Shown piece by piece: positions 22,705 to 35,696 of a stretch of DNA of 64,000 nucleotides. The notes beneath the pieces are model-generated. The model worked only from the letters and a program-made list of their open reading frames with translations, made no database searches and was not told where the DNA came from. This stretch comes from Monarcha castaneiventris obscurior (Eukaryota > Chordata > Aves > Passeriformes > Monarchidae). The stretch lies in assembly GCA_026261815.1 (NCBI GenBank), contig JAMPIT010000379.1, positions 7,018,001-7,082,000 of the forward strand, in the 5' to 3' direction. Position 1 is the stretch's first letter, and each line of letters begins with the position of its first letter. The position numbers were made by a program, and so were the translations under genes.

Positions 22705-23990
22705 ACAGTCACAGACTTATCTAGGTTGGAAGAGACCTCTAGAGGTTATCTAGTGCAACCTCCCACTCCAAAGAAATCAAGTTAAAGATTACCTTCTTGT
22801 ACTATCAAGGCTTCAGTATCTTCAGGAATATGGAATCTTTGACTCCACTGAGCAGCCTGTTCCTGTGTTTGACCAACTTTATGGTATTTTTTTTTCTTTT
22901 TTCTTATATCTACCTGAAATTTCCCATGTGTCAACTTTAATCTCTTGACTTTTCTTTATACTTTGCCCCTCTGACAACAGCCTTTTCTACTCCAGGCTGA
23001 ACAACCCCAACTCTCTCAGCCTGCTTTCATAGCAGAGGTGTTCCATCTCTTTGATAATCTTGTGGCCCTTCTCTGTACTCAGTCCAGCACATCCACGTCC
23101 TTCTTAAGTTCAGAGACCCAGAGCTGGATGCAGTACTCCAGGTGGGGTCTCACAGGAGCAGGGCAGAGGGGAAGAATCACCTCCCTTGACCTGCTGGTAA
23201 CTCTCCTTTTGATATTGTGCAGGATATGGTTGGCTTGTTTTCCAGAAATATCTGCTCTATGATCTAGCCAGGCACAGAGGTGAGACTGAGTGGTCTGCAA
23301 TTCCCCACGTCTTCCTTTCTTCCCTTTTCAAAAATGTAGGTTTTCTCCTTTTCCAGTCAGTGGGAACTTCACCAGACTGCCATGACTTCTCAAAGATGAT
23401 GGAGAGTGGCTTAGCCACTTCATCTTCAAGTTCCTTTACATCCCATGGACTTCTGCACCTCTGTGTGTTCTCACCTCACCTTAAATGTTCTCAAACCTGA
23501 TCTTCTCCTGCAGTGGGTGCTTCTTCATTCTCCCAGTTCCTGCCTTTGCCTTCTGTGCCTTGAGTAGTGCTCTTTCTGGGGAAGACCAATGGAAAAACTC
23601 AAGTGCCTCAGCCTTCCCCATATTCTGAGTAACCAGGTCTCCTATTTCCTACCAAAGAGGGCTCACATTTTCCCTAGTCTTCCTTTTATCACCACCATAC
23701 CCATAGAAGCTTCTCTTGTTTCTTCTTCATGTTTCTTCCATGAGCCTTTTCACAGAGATATTTAACTTGGGCTTCTAATGAACCCACCTTACTCTCTGGA
23801 GTGGCTGGAATTCCTTTGTACTGCTGTTCAGGTGCCCTCCTGCTGATCTGTGATCCCTCTCCAGGCACTGGCCATCTCCTGCTGGCACTGGCATGAGACT
23901 GCCAGGAGTGGGATGGACTGAGTTCCCCTTCTTTGGCAACTTTGAAGCCCTCTTCACAACTTGGCAGGCCTATGACCAAAGATGTTCTTC
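22705..23990 (-). mobile_element. CR1 LINE copy, minus strand, internally deleted
   Basis: In plus orientation it begins with the reversed 3' end (ATCTAGGTTGGAAGAGACCT) and continues into reversed C-terminal ORF2. The minus-strand translation near 23079-23300 reads [20 protein letters not shown] followed by LEYC, matching [20 protein letters not shown] and LECC of the intact copy at 18-21 kb. At about 23290 it jumps directly to the reversed region around the VPxDWKxxN motif (CTTTTCCAGTCAGTGGGAAC). The central reverse-transcriptase motifs, including [12 protein letters not shown] and FADD, are therefore missing. The frame is also broken by stops and shifts. The part beyond about 23700 is more diverged, and its assignment rests on weaker similarity. 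Confidence 0.85.
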
Positions 23991-26900
23991 CTTTTTTCTG
24001 GCAGATGATGATTGTGTGAAAGTCACACTTGTTTTACCTCCACAGCATGTTAAGTAATACCTAATCAAATAATATAGTCATCATTTCTTCAGTATATTTC
24101 TTAAGATACTTTGGCTGCAAGTGGAAGGATCCAGGTTTAATAACCAACTTTATTCTCCTTCCCTTGATGTGATGAGTCAGATAAAGTCTCCAAGAGTGTA
24201 ACTAATGAGTAACTTTCATGAGTAGCTTCAAATTTGACATTTTGACTGAGATTCCCCAAACTCAGTTAATATCTGCCATTTATTGTGGAGAATAAGTGCA
24301 GTTTAAATGGTTGAAGTATATGATAAGCTAACTAATAGAGAAGGAGCATATTGCTGCTAAGATCTAAATATTAGTAAAATATAGACTAATTGCACAGTGC
24401 TATAATTAATTTTTATTTCAGTCCAGGAGTGATGGAAAAGACACATTGCTTGGAAGCATGTATTTAGAGATTGTCATGTATCTCCAAATCAAATGTCATT
24501 GGATAAAAGTGTGCATTAAACATACAAAAATATATATAAATTTAAATAGGTTTTTCTCTAAAAAGTTTGAGGAAGTCATCTCAGTTCTCTAAACAGAACT
24601 AAAGTTAGAAGAGGGAAAAGCTGTAAATTAATTATATGAAATGTATTACATTGTAGGTGTTCTTACCTGTGAGTTCAATGAACATGCCATCATGCATGTA
24701 GTGTATTGTAGTAGTAGTGGTGTAGTGTGTGAAATTTATGGTGTTTATCATAGGGAAATGACACCAGTACTTTTCCTTTTTGTTTCTAAAATGGAAATTG
24801 CTATAAGCCAGAGGAAAGGAACACATATATCAAATAATTTTGCTGTCCTTTTATAAATACCCATTTGGAAATATACTATAAGCTAGCATTTTAAGCAAGT
24901 AAACTGCCTTCAATTCATTGGGGGTTTTGTGTGTGTTCAGGAAAAGCAATGCTGTGCACTATTTTAACAGAAATAGAGCTGCTTCACAGATGTCTGACAC
25001 CATCACCAGCTTCTCCGCAGTAACAGAAACAATCAGCTTGACTTTAAGTTTTGGCTAAGAGCCTAGGTTAGAAAAGGGATGCTTCATTTTATTTGGCGCC
25101 CCTAGATAAGAAATATGACCTTCAAGATACACCTTGAAGTCACAACAAACTTGGACTATAAAGGATTATTGTGGGAAATGGGATCTAAAATCATCGAAGT
25201 GTTCCAAAACTGCCAACAGCAATGTTGCGCTGTAGGCTGAGTGATCTCTAACTTTGGTATCTCTGATGATCAGAGCTGTGGTGTGAAATTGTAAGCCAAG
25301 GAGGTTATGATTCCCTCTAATATTCAGATGAAAAAATTGTTTATGCTTTACTGACTGAAAGCAGCAGTCCACTTTTCATCTGTAAGTGCACAGATTCAGG
25401 TTAGATAGCCTGCTGCTTTTATCAATATGTGAAGGGAGAAGTATCTAGAGCCAAAATTTTTAAAATATGGATACTTGCGTAGTTAAATTCTAGCTGTTTC
25501 TTTCTGCTGGATAATATTTTGTTTAATATTACAAGACTCAAAGAAAGGACAAACCTTTCAGTCCATAACATTACAACCAGTCCAAATCTATTGCAACTGA
25601 AGGCAGTAGATGATATAAAGATGAATGTGGTTTTTTACGGTTCTATTCTCTATTATATAAGCAGGAAAAGCAGAGTAGAAGGAAACAGGACAATCAGGCA
25701 GAACAAGCAGCCTGGTACTTTCAAAGAATTAAAAATCAGTAGAATTGTGATTTACAAAACTAAAATCTTACCTTTTCAACCTAATTTCTTGTTCTTAGCT
25801 ATAGATATTTGAACAGTTTAATAAATGCTATGACAAGGGACAGATATATGTCCTGTCCTCTTGTCTACAACAAGGGTCAGTTTGTATGCTTTTGGAGGTG
25901 TTATCTGTCTGGTAAACTGGATCTTCGATTATTTGCTATTGGAGCTATGGAGAATAATTTTAATCCAGTTTATTAACTCAAGATTAACAGAACGGTGATG
26001 GAAATAACAGCTTCGTTAGTCATTGTTGCTCCCACTCTGTAATTAAGGCAAGAAGTGGGCACACTGCTGCACCTGTACAATCACACTGAAAGAAGTGTTT
26101 ACTAAATAATTCATATGATTCTGCTCTTACTGCTTGTCACCTGCTCAACTGTTTTCATGCAGCTGCATTTCAGCTGTCATTTTCACTCTTAGAAGAACAG
26201 AATTTTTCTTTCTCTTTTTATCCATGTGTGATCCTTCTAAAACAGTTCCTTCGTTGAATTCTAGAGAAAATCCATCTAGTTCAACTCTTCACAGTTCTTT
26301 TAATTGATTAAGTGCTGTCAGTGTCATTAATATCATAAAAAACCTCTTTATGTCATTATAATTCAATTTAGAATTGCTGACCAGTTAGTTAAATTTAACA
26401 GCAATGGGAGTTATCCTGTTTAATGTTCATTTTAACACCTTCCTGTATAACTCTCTTTATCATTACTGATGACTAACTTAGGTTCATCAATGTAAAATAT
26501 TTTATACAGTATTTCTTGTTGAGTATGATGTATCTGTTAAGATTCCCAGGGGGATGAAGAAGAAAAGCAATATTTGATGTAGAGTTCCTGTAAAAAGGTA
26601 TTGTGATTATGTTGTTGGATTTGTGCATGTCCTGTATTCAAGAGAATAGAAATGTGTTAGGTTTAGTTATGGCAAAGAATTTATCTTGTAAGTTTTTGTT
26701 ATGTTCTGTTAAAAAATATCTTTTCAATGGACTGTATGTCACTTCTGTATTTAATTTATCAGGAATCATCTGGATCTCCTCTTTTGAGGCTGCTTCATAA
26801 ACTAGGACCAGACTGAATATATAGAATGATTTGTGGAAGGAAATGAGGAATACTGCAAGTAACATGCTGGTGTGGTCCAAATGTATGAATAAGGATTTAA

Positions 26901-28822
26901 AAAGCAAAGGATCCATATCCTATCTCTCATGATGCAAGCATTAATAGCAGTATCAACTCCAAGGTAAAGAGAAGATAAAAAATAGGAACAAGACTGCAAT
27001 GTAAATACAGAAGGTCATAATAGTGATTAGCACAGGGAATATAGGTGTGATTAACAGCCAAACGTGATATGGGAATGACAAGGTGAACAAGGGCCCAGTA
27101 GCCACACCACTATTTTCCAAAGAGTTGGTTGACAGCTCCTATGAAATGAAGTCAAAACAAGATCTGAAGTCGGCATCACAACCTTGTTGACATTCTGAAG
27201 CTAATTTAAATGTTTCGTATTTGCCACACAAAGAGATTTAGTGGGGGCTGACAAGAAAGGTTAGGTCTCTCACAGTTCAGGAGCAGAACTCTAAAATTCA
27301 ATTTAATGAGTATGACATAAGTCCCTGTAAACACACTTGAACTTCCTGTTATTAGCTGTTGTACCTTTGCTAGAGGAAAATAAGAATAAAATTAACTACT
27401 TTCTCATACGACAGATGATATTTTGGAAATTTTTCCGGCTTAGATATATAGTATGTTACAATTTTTTTCTGAATTTAAAATATTAATCTAAGGCAACCTA
27501 AAGCCTACTGACTGAATTTGTTGAGGTTTTGGGGTTTTTTTTGTTTTTAAATGAATGGCAGTCATTGAGAATGACTGAACTTCTATGCTCACTTCTAAGC
27601 TGAGATCCTTCTTAAGTAGAAGTGTTACCTTCGTTTTCAAAATGAAGTTCATGTTCAATTTCTATATAAAATAGAATAAAAATATTTGAAATTGTATTGT
27701 ATTTTAAATAGAGCAGTTGAAGGATTTTTTTTTTTTTAATCTTATGATAACTTAAGATTTTGTTACCTTTTTATGCTAATTGAGACAATTTCAAAATTTC
27801 AAGGATTTGCCTATTAAAACCTCAGTTTTGCAGACTGGATCAATCATATTGCTAGCTATGAAATACTCCAAAATGTGTTTTCTAAAGTTTCTTGAAATGA
27901 AGATTCGTTAATTCAAACACAGCTTAAGACTCATGGGTTTTGCCTACTTTTTTCCTGATTACCTTTTACGACGTTTGTTACCTGCTACTAGTCTCTTCCT
28001 ATTCCTAATATAGTCTCCACCTAAAAGAATCTCAAGTGGGGTTTTTTTCTCTTCTAAATTTAATTATCTACATAGATGCATCAAGAGAAGTTCAGGAACA
28101 TGACTGAGATGATCAATTTCGTTGTCTGCACTACTGTGAAGTGAGCCATAGCTCATCTAAAAGCACTAATACTTCCCATTTACTGTGAAGGTAGTCTAGA
28201 GGGCAAGATTTTAGGGTTGATATTTTCTGGATTGTGTAAGGACAGGTGAAAATTACCATTTAAGTCTAGGAGTACATTTTGACATGGAGGCTTTTGCTCA
28301 CATTCAGAGTTTGCTCTTGTGAAAAAAAAAATGTCCAATTGTGTTCTCTGCCTATAAGCTCTAAAACACATGAAGCCAGTCAATTTCAACCCATTTTGAC
28401 AGAAAGGCAAAAGGTTTTAGGATCCTGAAAATCTGGTGAGTATTGTCAGCTTAGTAGAGGAGTTTTAGTTAGTGCCCCTCCCTGATGGAAATATAAGAAA
28501 AAGTAAGCCAATTAAAGTTGGGGGGTTTTTAGAGCAAAAACTAAATGCCAAAATTTGATTATGTATAACCATAGACCAGCCATAACACACACAATTTCCT
28601 GCCATTGGTGTGGTAGGAAAAAGGGAAGGAAAGAATTTTATGACATAGAAACTGAGTTTAGGGAATAAAATGCGCACATTCTTAGGAAATTATCATCTTT
28701 AATTGCACTACTCACAGAAAATTTATGTTAAATAAGAATAAAAAGCCCCTAGTAAATGTAATTTAAGAAGTAAAGTGTTTTTGCTGATATATGTTATTTT
28801 CATTGGCTAATTACTAGGAACT

Positions 28823-28850
28823 CCACTGTCAACCATTTTGCTGACAGTGG
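28823..28850. other. Perfect 9-bp inverted repeat with 10-nt loop
   Basis: CCACTGTCA at 28823-28831 is matched by TGACAGTGG at 28842-28850. The loop is ACCATTTTGC-like and AT-rich. No function is implied; it may be a chance palindrome or a remnant of a small inverted-repeat element. Confidence 0.7.
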
Positions 28851-29140
28851 TTTGACCTAGATGAGGATTTCTGTACTGGTAAATACATTTCTTGGATAGG
28901 CTGGGAATGAAAAACTCTTTTTTCAGTTTTCAAATAATTAATCTCCCTCTACATATCTTTTATCAAGTATTTGTGTCTTGACTGCGTATGCTATTTTACT
29001 TTGATGTGTATTATATATTTTAATAAACTTGGACATCAGTTTTAACTCTAAAATGTTTTTGCAGAAGAAAATTAAAATGCTGTTCAAAATACTAATTATG
29101 CATTTTTCAATAATGGAACATTTCAAGCTGGTGGTCTACC

Positions 29141-29236
29141 CGTGTGTGCACATAGACATGTATGCATATATATATTTACATCGACACACATACATGGAGA
29201 TATCTGTATATAAATATACATGCGTGTGTATATACA
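29141..29236. repeat. Alternating TG/CA/TA-rich low-complexity patch
   Basis: The stretch is mostly alternating purine and pyrimidine, with GTGTGTGCACATAG, CATATATATATTTACAT, ACACACATACATG and GCGTGTGTATATACA. It behaves like a degraded compound (CA)/(TA) microsatellite. Confidence 0.6.
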
Positions 29237-30821
29237 ATAAAAGTGTGTGGGGTTTTTTGTCTTGTCTGCTGTCTTGCTTCATGACAGTAAATGATGTCTT
29301 AATCTGTTTTTAGGCATAGATTTTCTGGGAAGGTAGTATCCACCTGAAAGCACACTTTCTCCCTTGTGTCTTAACTGTGCTCATTTCATTGTAATAATGC
29401 ATCAGGTAAGACCTCATTTAAACTCTACACATTTTTAGCCTCTTTTATTTGTTCCTGATGTGAGATAAAAACAGGTGTTTAACTACTGCGAATTTTCTTT
29501 GGCATGTCAATATTCAGTATTCAGGTTATTTCAAAGTCCTTAGCTGTCCCTGGAATGTTTGATAATTTTCTTCTTTCCCCACACACTTTCATATAAATAT
29601 ATATTTTAAAAGTATTGTAATTATCTTTTGATCTTGGTTGCATCATTTTTTATACCAAAGTTTGCTTTAAAAAAACCCCAAAACTTATTGTCCCACTCTC
29701 TTCTGTTGCTTCAATCCTCCTGGAATGCAATCCCTGAGTTTTAGAAGATACTGAGTCATGCATTCGTAAAATGCCACGATGTAGAGCTTCCCTTTCCCTG
29801 TGGCTGTCAAATCTCAGGTCAAATGGTCATTGGTGTGCTGTTGTTGAACCTCATTATTGTTGCATGTCTGCTCAGTAAGACAAAGGCTCTGCCTGGCTGT
29901 TAAGAGTTAAACATGTTAAACAGAGTTCAGAGGGCTGCAGTGGCAAAATGTGCTGTGCAAAATTGAATGTATAAATTGGTACTTAGCTGTAGTACAGAAG
30001 TGTACAATAAAACTCATAACTGTGAATGTTACCCAATTTCAGAAACTGTGATTTGAGTGTAGGGACAAAGTCATGTCTGACTACTTAGATAATAAGGATG
30101 CACTGAAATAGTTACATGAAAAACCTCTTTTGAGGTTTCTTTTAAATTAATATTGTAAGTATAGTAAAAAAAATAAATTAATATTCTTTCTGTGTACTTT
30201 AATCTCTTTCATCTTCTTTCCTGGCCATTAAGTTATAGTGGGAGTAGTTTTTCCTATAAAGGTGGATCAAATTTTTCATATGAATTCATCCTAAGATTTC
30301 AAAGTGAAAATGTGTTTGAGAGGACAATTATTTTTTTCTCAGTCAAGAACCAAAATTCATATTTGTACTATATCGTATTGATCGTATCATAGAGAAATAC
30401 ACTGACTGGTATTCTGGATACTTGCAGTCCATTGCACAAGTACACTAGGAGGAGAGTAGCATAATTTAGTTTTTCAAAACGCATTTTCTAAGCACTACGT
30501 ACTAATGGATATAAAGGTAATTTGAATTCTCTATTGTTCTTCCACGTATCTTGTATTAGTTTTTACTTTTAGTTTTTTCTTTAAGTATTTGCCTTTAAAT
30601 GATCTTTATGAATATATGTTTACTGGTGGGATGATGATTTTGGTTTTTTTTAAATTTATGCATATATTAATGTCTATGGCGGAATAACGTCTAGAAATAA
30701 TATTTGTGGTAAGTGCTTTTAAAGAAGTCAGTGCAGTGTCTTCACTAAATAATCTTTTCCTGCTTCAGGACACTGAAGGTATCTGAAGGAGTGTTGAGGA
30801 AGACAGAATCACAGTCTCCAA

Positions 30822-31157
30822 GGCTGATCAAAGAGTGGAACAGGTTGCTCAGAGAAGTGGAGAAGTCTTCATCCTTGAAGACATTAAAAATCTAACTGGA
30901 AATCCTGCAGTTACGGGTGCAGCCACTGCTTTGAACAGTGGGTTTGTGCCCATTTTGGCCAAAATCTATCAATATATCCTCTGGGAGAAAGTCAGATCAC
31001 CACCACCCTTCCCCCCCGACCAGGTTCCGGAAAAAAAAAAAATTTCTGGCATAGAGCTGTGGTAGGGGATACACATCATAGAGTCACCCCAAGACAGGGT
31101 TGCACTGGATAGTCTGCAGAGGTGCTCTCAACCTCAAATATTCTGTGACTCTGCAAC
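30822..31157 (+). mobile_element. CR1 LINE 3' end, plus strand, with unusual middle
   Basis: The left part (GAGTGGAACAGGTTGCTCAG, AGAAGTGGAGAAGTCTTCAT, CCTTGAAGACATTAAAAATC) matches the last codons of CR1 ORF2 (W-N-R-L-x-x-E-V-x-x-S-x-S-L). The right part (GTTGCACTGGATAGTCTGCA, GAGGTGCTCTCAACCTCAAA, TATTCTGTGACTCTG) is the CR1 3' terminus. Between them, about 30912-31075 does not resemble a CR1 3' UTR that I know, and it includes a C-run and an A12 run. It may be a diverged UTR or a small insertion. Confidence 0.75.
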
Positions 31158-32629
31158 TGTGGTGAGCCAAGAAAATGGCAGTTTTGTCATGTGCACAGCG
31201 CAGAGAGCTCTGTTTTCATGCTGAGAAAAGTGTTAGTATGATCCCATCCTCCATCCAGAGAGGAGGAGAGTGCTCCACGGAAAAGAGTGCTCCAAGGAAA
31301 AGAGAAGGCTGAGCTGGAAGAGCAGTGGCTGTGTTTCTGGAATGGCGAAGTAACAACTGAATGTTCAAAACTCAGCTGCCTCTTTCCACGGGTCTCTGTG
31401 GTTAAAATATTTTTAAAACCTGACCGTATGGATCAGAAGAGATGATCTTTATCATGACCCTCACTTCCCTAATCTACTTATCCTTTTTCCTCTGGGACCA
31501 TTGAAAGGATAGCACACTATGTTCTATATTTCTCTCTCTGAAAAATTCCCTTTACTTAGAGAGGAGATGAAACATTTCTGCTTTTCTTTCATCTTCTAGC
31601 AGCAGCATTCTTCCTGTTTCTTTCATCCCTGAGAGTTTCTCTCTTCCTCTTATAATGCTTGAAAGAAAACACCTACCTCATTCAGTTATTATCTAACCTA
31701 GGGGCCCTTCCCTGCTTCCAAAATCCACCCCTTTTTTTTCCATTTACCTAATTAGTGAGCTCAGTCTCCACTGACTTTTCTTATCCTCTCTGAATGCTGC
31801 TGTTATCATGGTTGCCTAGTGGAGGAAAAAAAAAGAAAAGAAAAAGACTGATGTTATTCCTGCACTGGGAAGTACTCCAAATTATGGATTTCCTTAGCAA
31901 AACTCTTGGAACTCTATTCCACCTCCTTACCTCCCACACTGGGCACACTCTGAAATTCTTTGTAAAATATAAATTTTAAGAAGAAATAATCTCAGCCTAG
32001 ACACACTGATAAAAACATGCTTTACTCATGTAAGTAAACGATGTCATTTGTTTAAACTGTCTTGGTCACTGCCTTTCTACTGTAGCTGTTATTATTGATA
32101 CTTTCCAACAAACTTTGTGTTCATTTTTCTATCAGTTTTTTTTTGTCTGAGACTCACTTTCTCCTAGTCTATCTAATGAAAGCAATATTCTTAGCATTTC
32201 CTTAAATATCAGTTTGTGATTTTAGATTATTCTTACTGTAGGTAGTGTTATGCATTTTAAAAAAAATCATTATTTTTTAAATGAAAATTTAAAATTGTCC
32301 CTGCACAGTGCAGTTCAGATATTGGGGTTACAATTTGTACAGGCACATTATTTGAAGAAAAAACACTCTGGTTTAGTTTCAGAGGTGAGCTGCAGAATCT
32401 TGTACTAAATCTCAAATAGGGTATAAATGTACGAGTGGTGCCCAACAACCAGTTTTGGTGCTTGCACCCAAAATATACTACTGCAAATCTGCTCAGTTGA
32501 ACTTAATCCTGGAAGTTTGTCACCAACTCTAGTGCTTAGAAGCTGTCTCCTTAGTGTGCTGGTGTCTAGCAGCAGGCAGCTAGGTTACACCAAGATACTG
32601 AGCAGCTCAGACGTACGTTTTTTGTCTCA
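31158..32629. other. Unique AT-rich DNA, nothing recognised
   Basis: No gene or named repeat was recognised. A-rich and T-rich runs occur near 31825-31845 and 31730-31740. Confidence 0.5.
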
Positions 32630-32902
32630 TAAATGTTCTCTTCCCCCAGGCAAGTAGCAATAGCACAAGGGGAAACAGCCTCAGGTTGTGCCAGGGGAGG
32701 TTTAGGATGGTTATTAGGAAAGATTTCTTCTCTAAAAGTATGTTTAAACATTGGAACAGGCTGCCCAGGGAAGTGGTGGAGTCACTATCCCTGGAAGTGT
32801 TCAAGAAAGGAGTGATATGTTTTTAGTGTCATGGTAGAATTATGTCAACAGTTGGAGTTGATGGTCTTGGAGGTCTTTTACAACCTTAATTATTCTATAA
32901 TT
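32630..32902 (+). mobile_element. CR1 LINE 3' end, plus strand
   Basis: The order CTTCCCCCAGGCAAGTAGCA, ATAGCACAAGGGGAAACAGC, CAGGTTGTGCCAGGGGAGGT, CATTGGAACAGGCTGCCCAG, GGAAGTGGTGGAGTCACTAT, CCCTGGAAGTGTTCAAG is the CR1 ORF2 C-terminal region. The 3' terminus follows (GTTGGAGTTGATGGTCTTGG, AGGTCTTTTACAACCTTAAT, TATTCTATA). It is 5' truncated to about 270 bp and its frame is disrupted. Confidence 0.92.
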
Positions 32903-33621
32903 AATGTGAAGTCTGAAAGAAAGTGAGCAAACTTGTCTCTATAGCTTATTTTTTTAGAGCAGTTGCCTAGGAAAGGTGCATAGTTTTTGAATTAAAATAA
33001 GTTAGACAAGGTATAATGGAATATGTAGATTGTGCATTGAGATAATGGACTTTCAAAGGTAAAACAAAGTGGAATGCAGTTCTGCTTTCTGCACCATTTC
33101 TGGGAATGTTCTTTTATATTTTTCATTGGCACAAACACAATTATTCCAGTTCTCAGTCGTTCACAATTTTTCACTTAGTATCATCCATTACAGTCAGTCT
33201 TTGCAAATCTGAAGTGTTATTCACACTTGATTTTCTTCTAGGTGGTGGGAAACAGAGTATTACTGTTCTTCTTCAGTAATACTTTGAAATATACATTGAT
33301 TAAATAATGTTAGTGTATCTATAATTTAATTTCTTTTTTTTCTTTCTCTTTCTTTTTTTTTTTTTTTTCTACTCCCCACCTAGTCTCAGTATCAAGCCTA
33401 TTCTGTACTGATAGTTTTGCATAGTAGTTACATCTGGGTAGTGGGGAATCCAGCTGCTCTTGCTTAATTGCAGTTTCATCTTTGATAATTTCGGTTTTCA
33501 GTTTTTCCTTCTTTCTTCTCCAGGTGCTTAATAAATTCCAGTCTCTCTAGGGCTTATATAGTTGACTAGGCAGTAAATAGTATTTTATCACTTTCTGACC
33601 TAAATATTTTCCCCATAAGTC
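32903..33621. other. Unique DNA with a pyrimidine-rich tract
   Basis: Nothing coding was recognised. A C/T-only tract with long T-runs lies at about 33331-33370. Confidence 0.55.
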
Positions 33622-33706
33622 TTTGTTCCACTAGAAAGAGGAGGAGATGTTTAAAAAGAATGAAAAGCATTAGAAAGGTACTGATTGGAAGAACAGGAAA
33701 AATAGG
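33622..33706 (+). repeat. Unassigned dispersed repeat, copy 1 (pair with 35697-35783)
   Basis: The segment begins TTTGTTCCACTAGAAAGAGG and contains GAATGAAAAGCATTAGAAAG and GAACAGGAAAAATAGG. The same string order, with about ten differences and small indels, recurs 2.07 kb downstream in the same orientation. It is not CR1 or any LTR that I recognise. Confidence 0.75.
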
Positions 33707-35696
33707 GGGAGAAAAAAAAGGACAGTGTTACAGCTGTCTCTTTTCAAATAGGGAATCATATCCATAATACCCTGTACTTAGAAATGGAGTTCTCAGGTTC
33801 CAGTAGAATAAAAAGTGATTGAAACCTACTCCAGTTATTAAACTAATTGTATTTCCTAACACATTTTATTTTCAATTTTGAAAATGTTGCGAGTTTTTAT
33901 GTTGCTGAATGCTTTTAATTAATAAAGAATAAGATTATCAGTTGAGAAGGGGCTGGTCCCTCACTCGTGCACAAAGAAAAATGTCTTAGATTTTCTCAGA
34001 ATTTGTTTCTAATGCTTATTCTTTTTAAAAGATAGATCCAAATCTTTCCAGGATATCATTTAATCATTAATCATTTAATAACACCATGCCATTTAATATT
34101 GTTTGTTGAGCAGCCACAGGAGCATGTGGGTTTTTTACAGTGAAAGGATGGCTATCTGTTCAGAAATAATCTACATAATTATTTACAAAACAGGAAAATT
34201 ACAATAAACTTCTTCATGCAAGTTGCTAAAATAATCTCATCAGGAAGAATTTGTATTGACATGGGAGGAATGGAGAGGGAAATTACAGAAATGAAGATGC
34301 ACATCTAAATATACTGTGGTTTGAAACATTTCAGTTTGCATGCAAATTGAATATTGAATAAAAAAAGCTTTAAGAAAATTAAAGCGTAAACCATTTTATA
34401 AATTAGAGAATGTGCAAAAAGCTGAAACCCACTTTACATGTTTCTCTGCTATCCTCTTGGCATATATATTATGATCTTTATTACCACTCTTCAATTAATG
34501 AAAGGTAAAAGAGTTTAGATTTAATTTCAGTAGGACATATAATGCAGTACACCACAATATTATTGCAAGGCAGTTATTAGCATTAATCATTATGTATATA
34601 TTCTCCTTGATTTATTAAGCAGAAAGATGAAAGGAAAAAAATTAATTTGAGGAACAGGGTCAAATAAAATAAAATAAAATCTGCTTTTGGAAAAAGATTC
34701 AGCTGCATAAATATTAATCTCATTTAGTTTTAAATGTGTCTGCAAATTACCGTAGATAAATTACATTGCCACTGGAAATTACATAATGAGAGTTGTTATG
34801 CAAGGGAATGCCTGTATTACTGTATTAGAAATGATACTGCACTCTGCCTGCTTTTATCTGACTATCATTAAAATTTATGTCTATTGGCCAAGCCATTCAT
34901 GACAAACTCTCTTATTTTTGGATTAAATACTAATTTGTTATAGCAAAATGAGTGGCCCCATGCACTCTTTTGAGTCTATTGGAAATTTTTGTTTACAAGT
35001 ACTGAAAAATAATTGAACATAAAAAGTAATAATCCCTTCTAGAGAAAGAAAATGCTGTTCAACATTTCATCACAAAGATCCTTTTTTGTTTATATGTATG
35101 GTAGTCTTACTGATATCAAGAGGAGGCATACATGTGAGAAGGACAAAAACACTTCTCGTTGATTGGTGAGATTACATTATGGGATTTCATTTTGAGAATT
35201 TTAGGTTTATTGGTAGTTAGCAAACTGCCCAAAAGTATAAATTAATTTACTGTGTAAATTTATTGTTGTAGCAACAATATGGATATTTTAACATGATCTT
35301 CATGTTTTATGCAAATGTTCAAACATCTAACTCTCATTTAGGTCTTCAGTCTTTTGTCCTCTGTCTTTAATTAACTTTGGGCTGCTCTTTAGCTGCCTGT
35401 ATGGCAACTGTAATAAGAGGAAATGTATTTACGAGGTTAAGTGAAAGGAAGAAACAAGTAGGAAAAAAATACGTAACATTTATGAAGACAAAAGCCATTT
35501 CCAAATATGTAGTCAACACTGATGTTGCAATAAAGCACAGCAGAATTTCAAACAGACCTGGCGTAATTTTGTCATTGAGTGTTAGAAGGTTACCAAACTG
35601 TGTCCGCTGCCCAGAGGTTTGTTTACTGCAGTGTATGGGGCATGGACTCCAACCCAGCAGCCTCCATAGGGTCTCATTTTGCAGAATCCCGGTAAT
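33707..35696. other. AT-rich block with homeodomain/POU-like motifs, possible conserved non-coding DNA
   Basis: No gene or named repeat was recognised. The part at about 34280-34960 is free of mobile-element sequence. It contains the 12-bp palindrome TTTGCATGCAAA (34335-34346), which overlaps the POU octamer ATGCAAAT (34340-34347), and several TTAAT/ATTAAT strings. This pattern is common in developmental non-coding elements. Conservation cannot be judged from one sequence. Confidence 0.3.

Larger units (their letters stand above)
23991..30790. other. Long unique AT-rich stretch, nothing coding recognised
   Basis: Open frames are all below 100 codons and look like chance frames. The stretch holds an alternating purine/pyrimidine patch at 29141-29236, a perfect 9-bp hairpin at 28823-28850, and T- or A-runs near 27537, 27728 and 28321. 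No named repeat, RNA gene or exon was recognised. Confidence 0.5.

Noticed and set aside
23689..23979. 96-codon minus-strand frame as a possible gene
   Set aside because: It lies in the diverged minus-strand CR1, so it is repeat-derived, not a host gene.
26255..26300. Possible very old CR1 3' end (ATCTAGTTCAACTCTTCAC)
   Set aside because: The resemblance covers fewer than 20 bases and no adjoining CR1 sequence can be followed.
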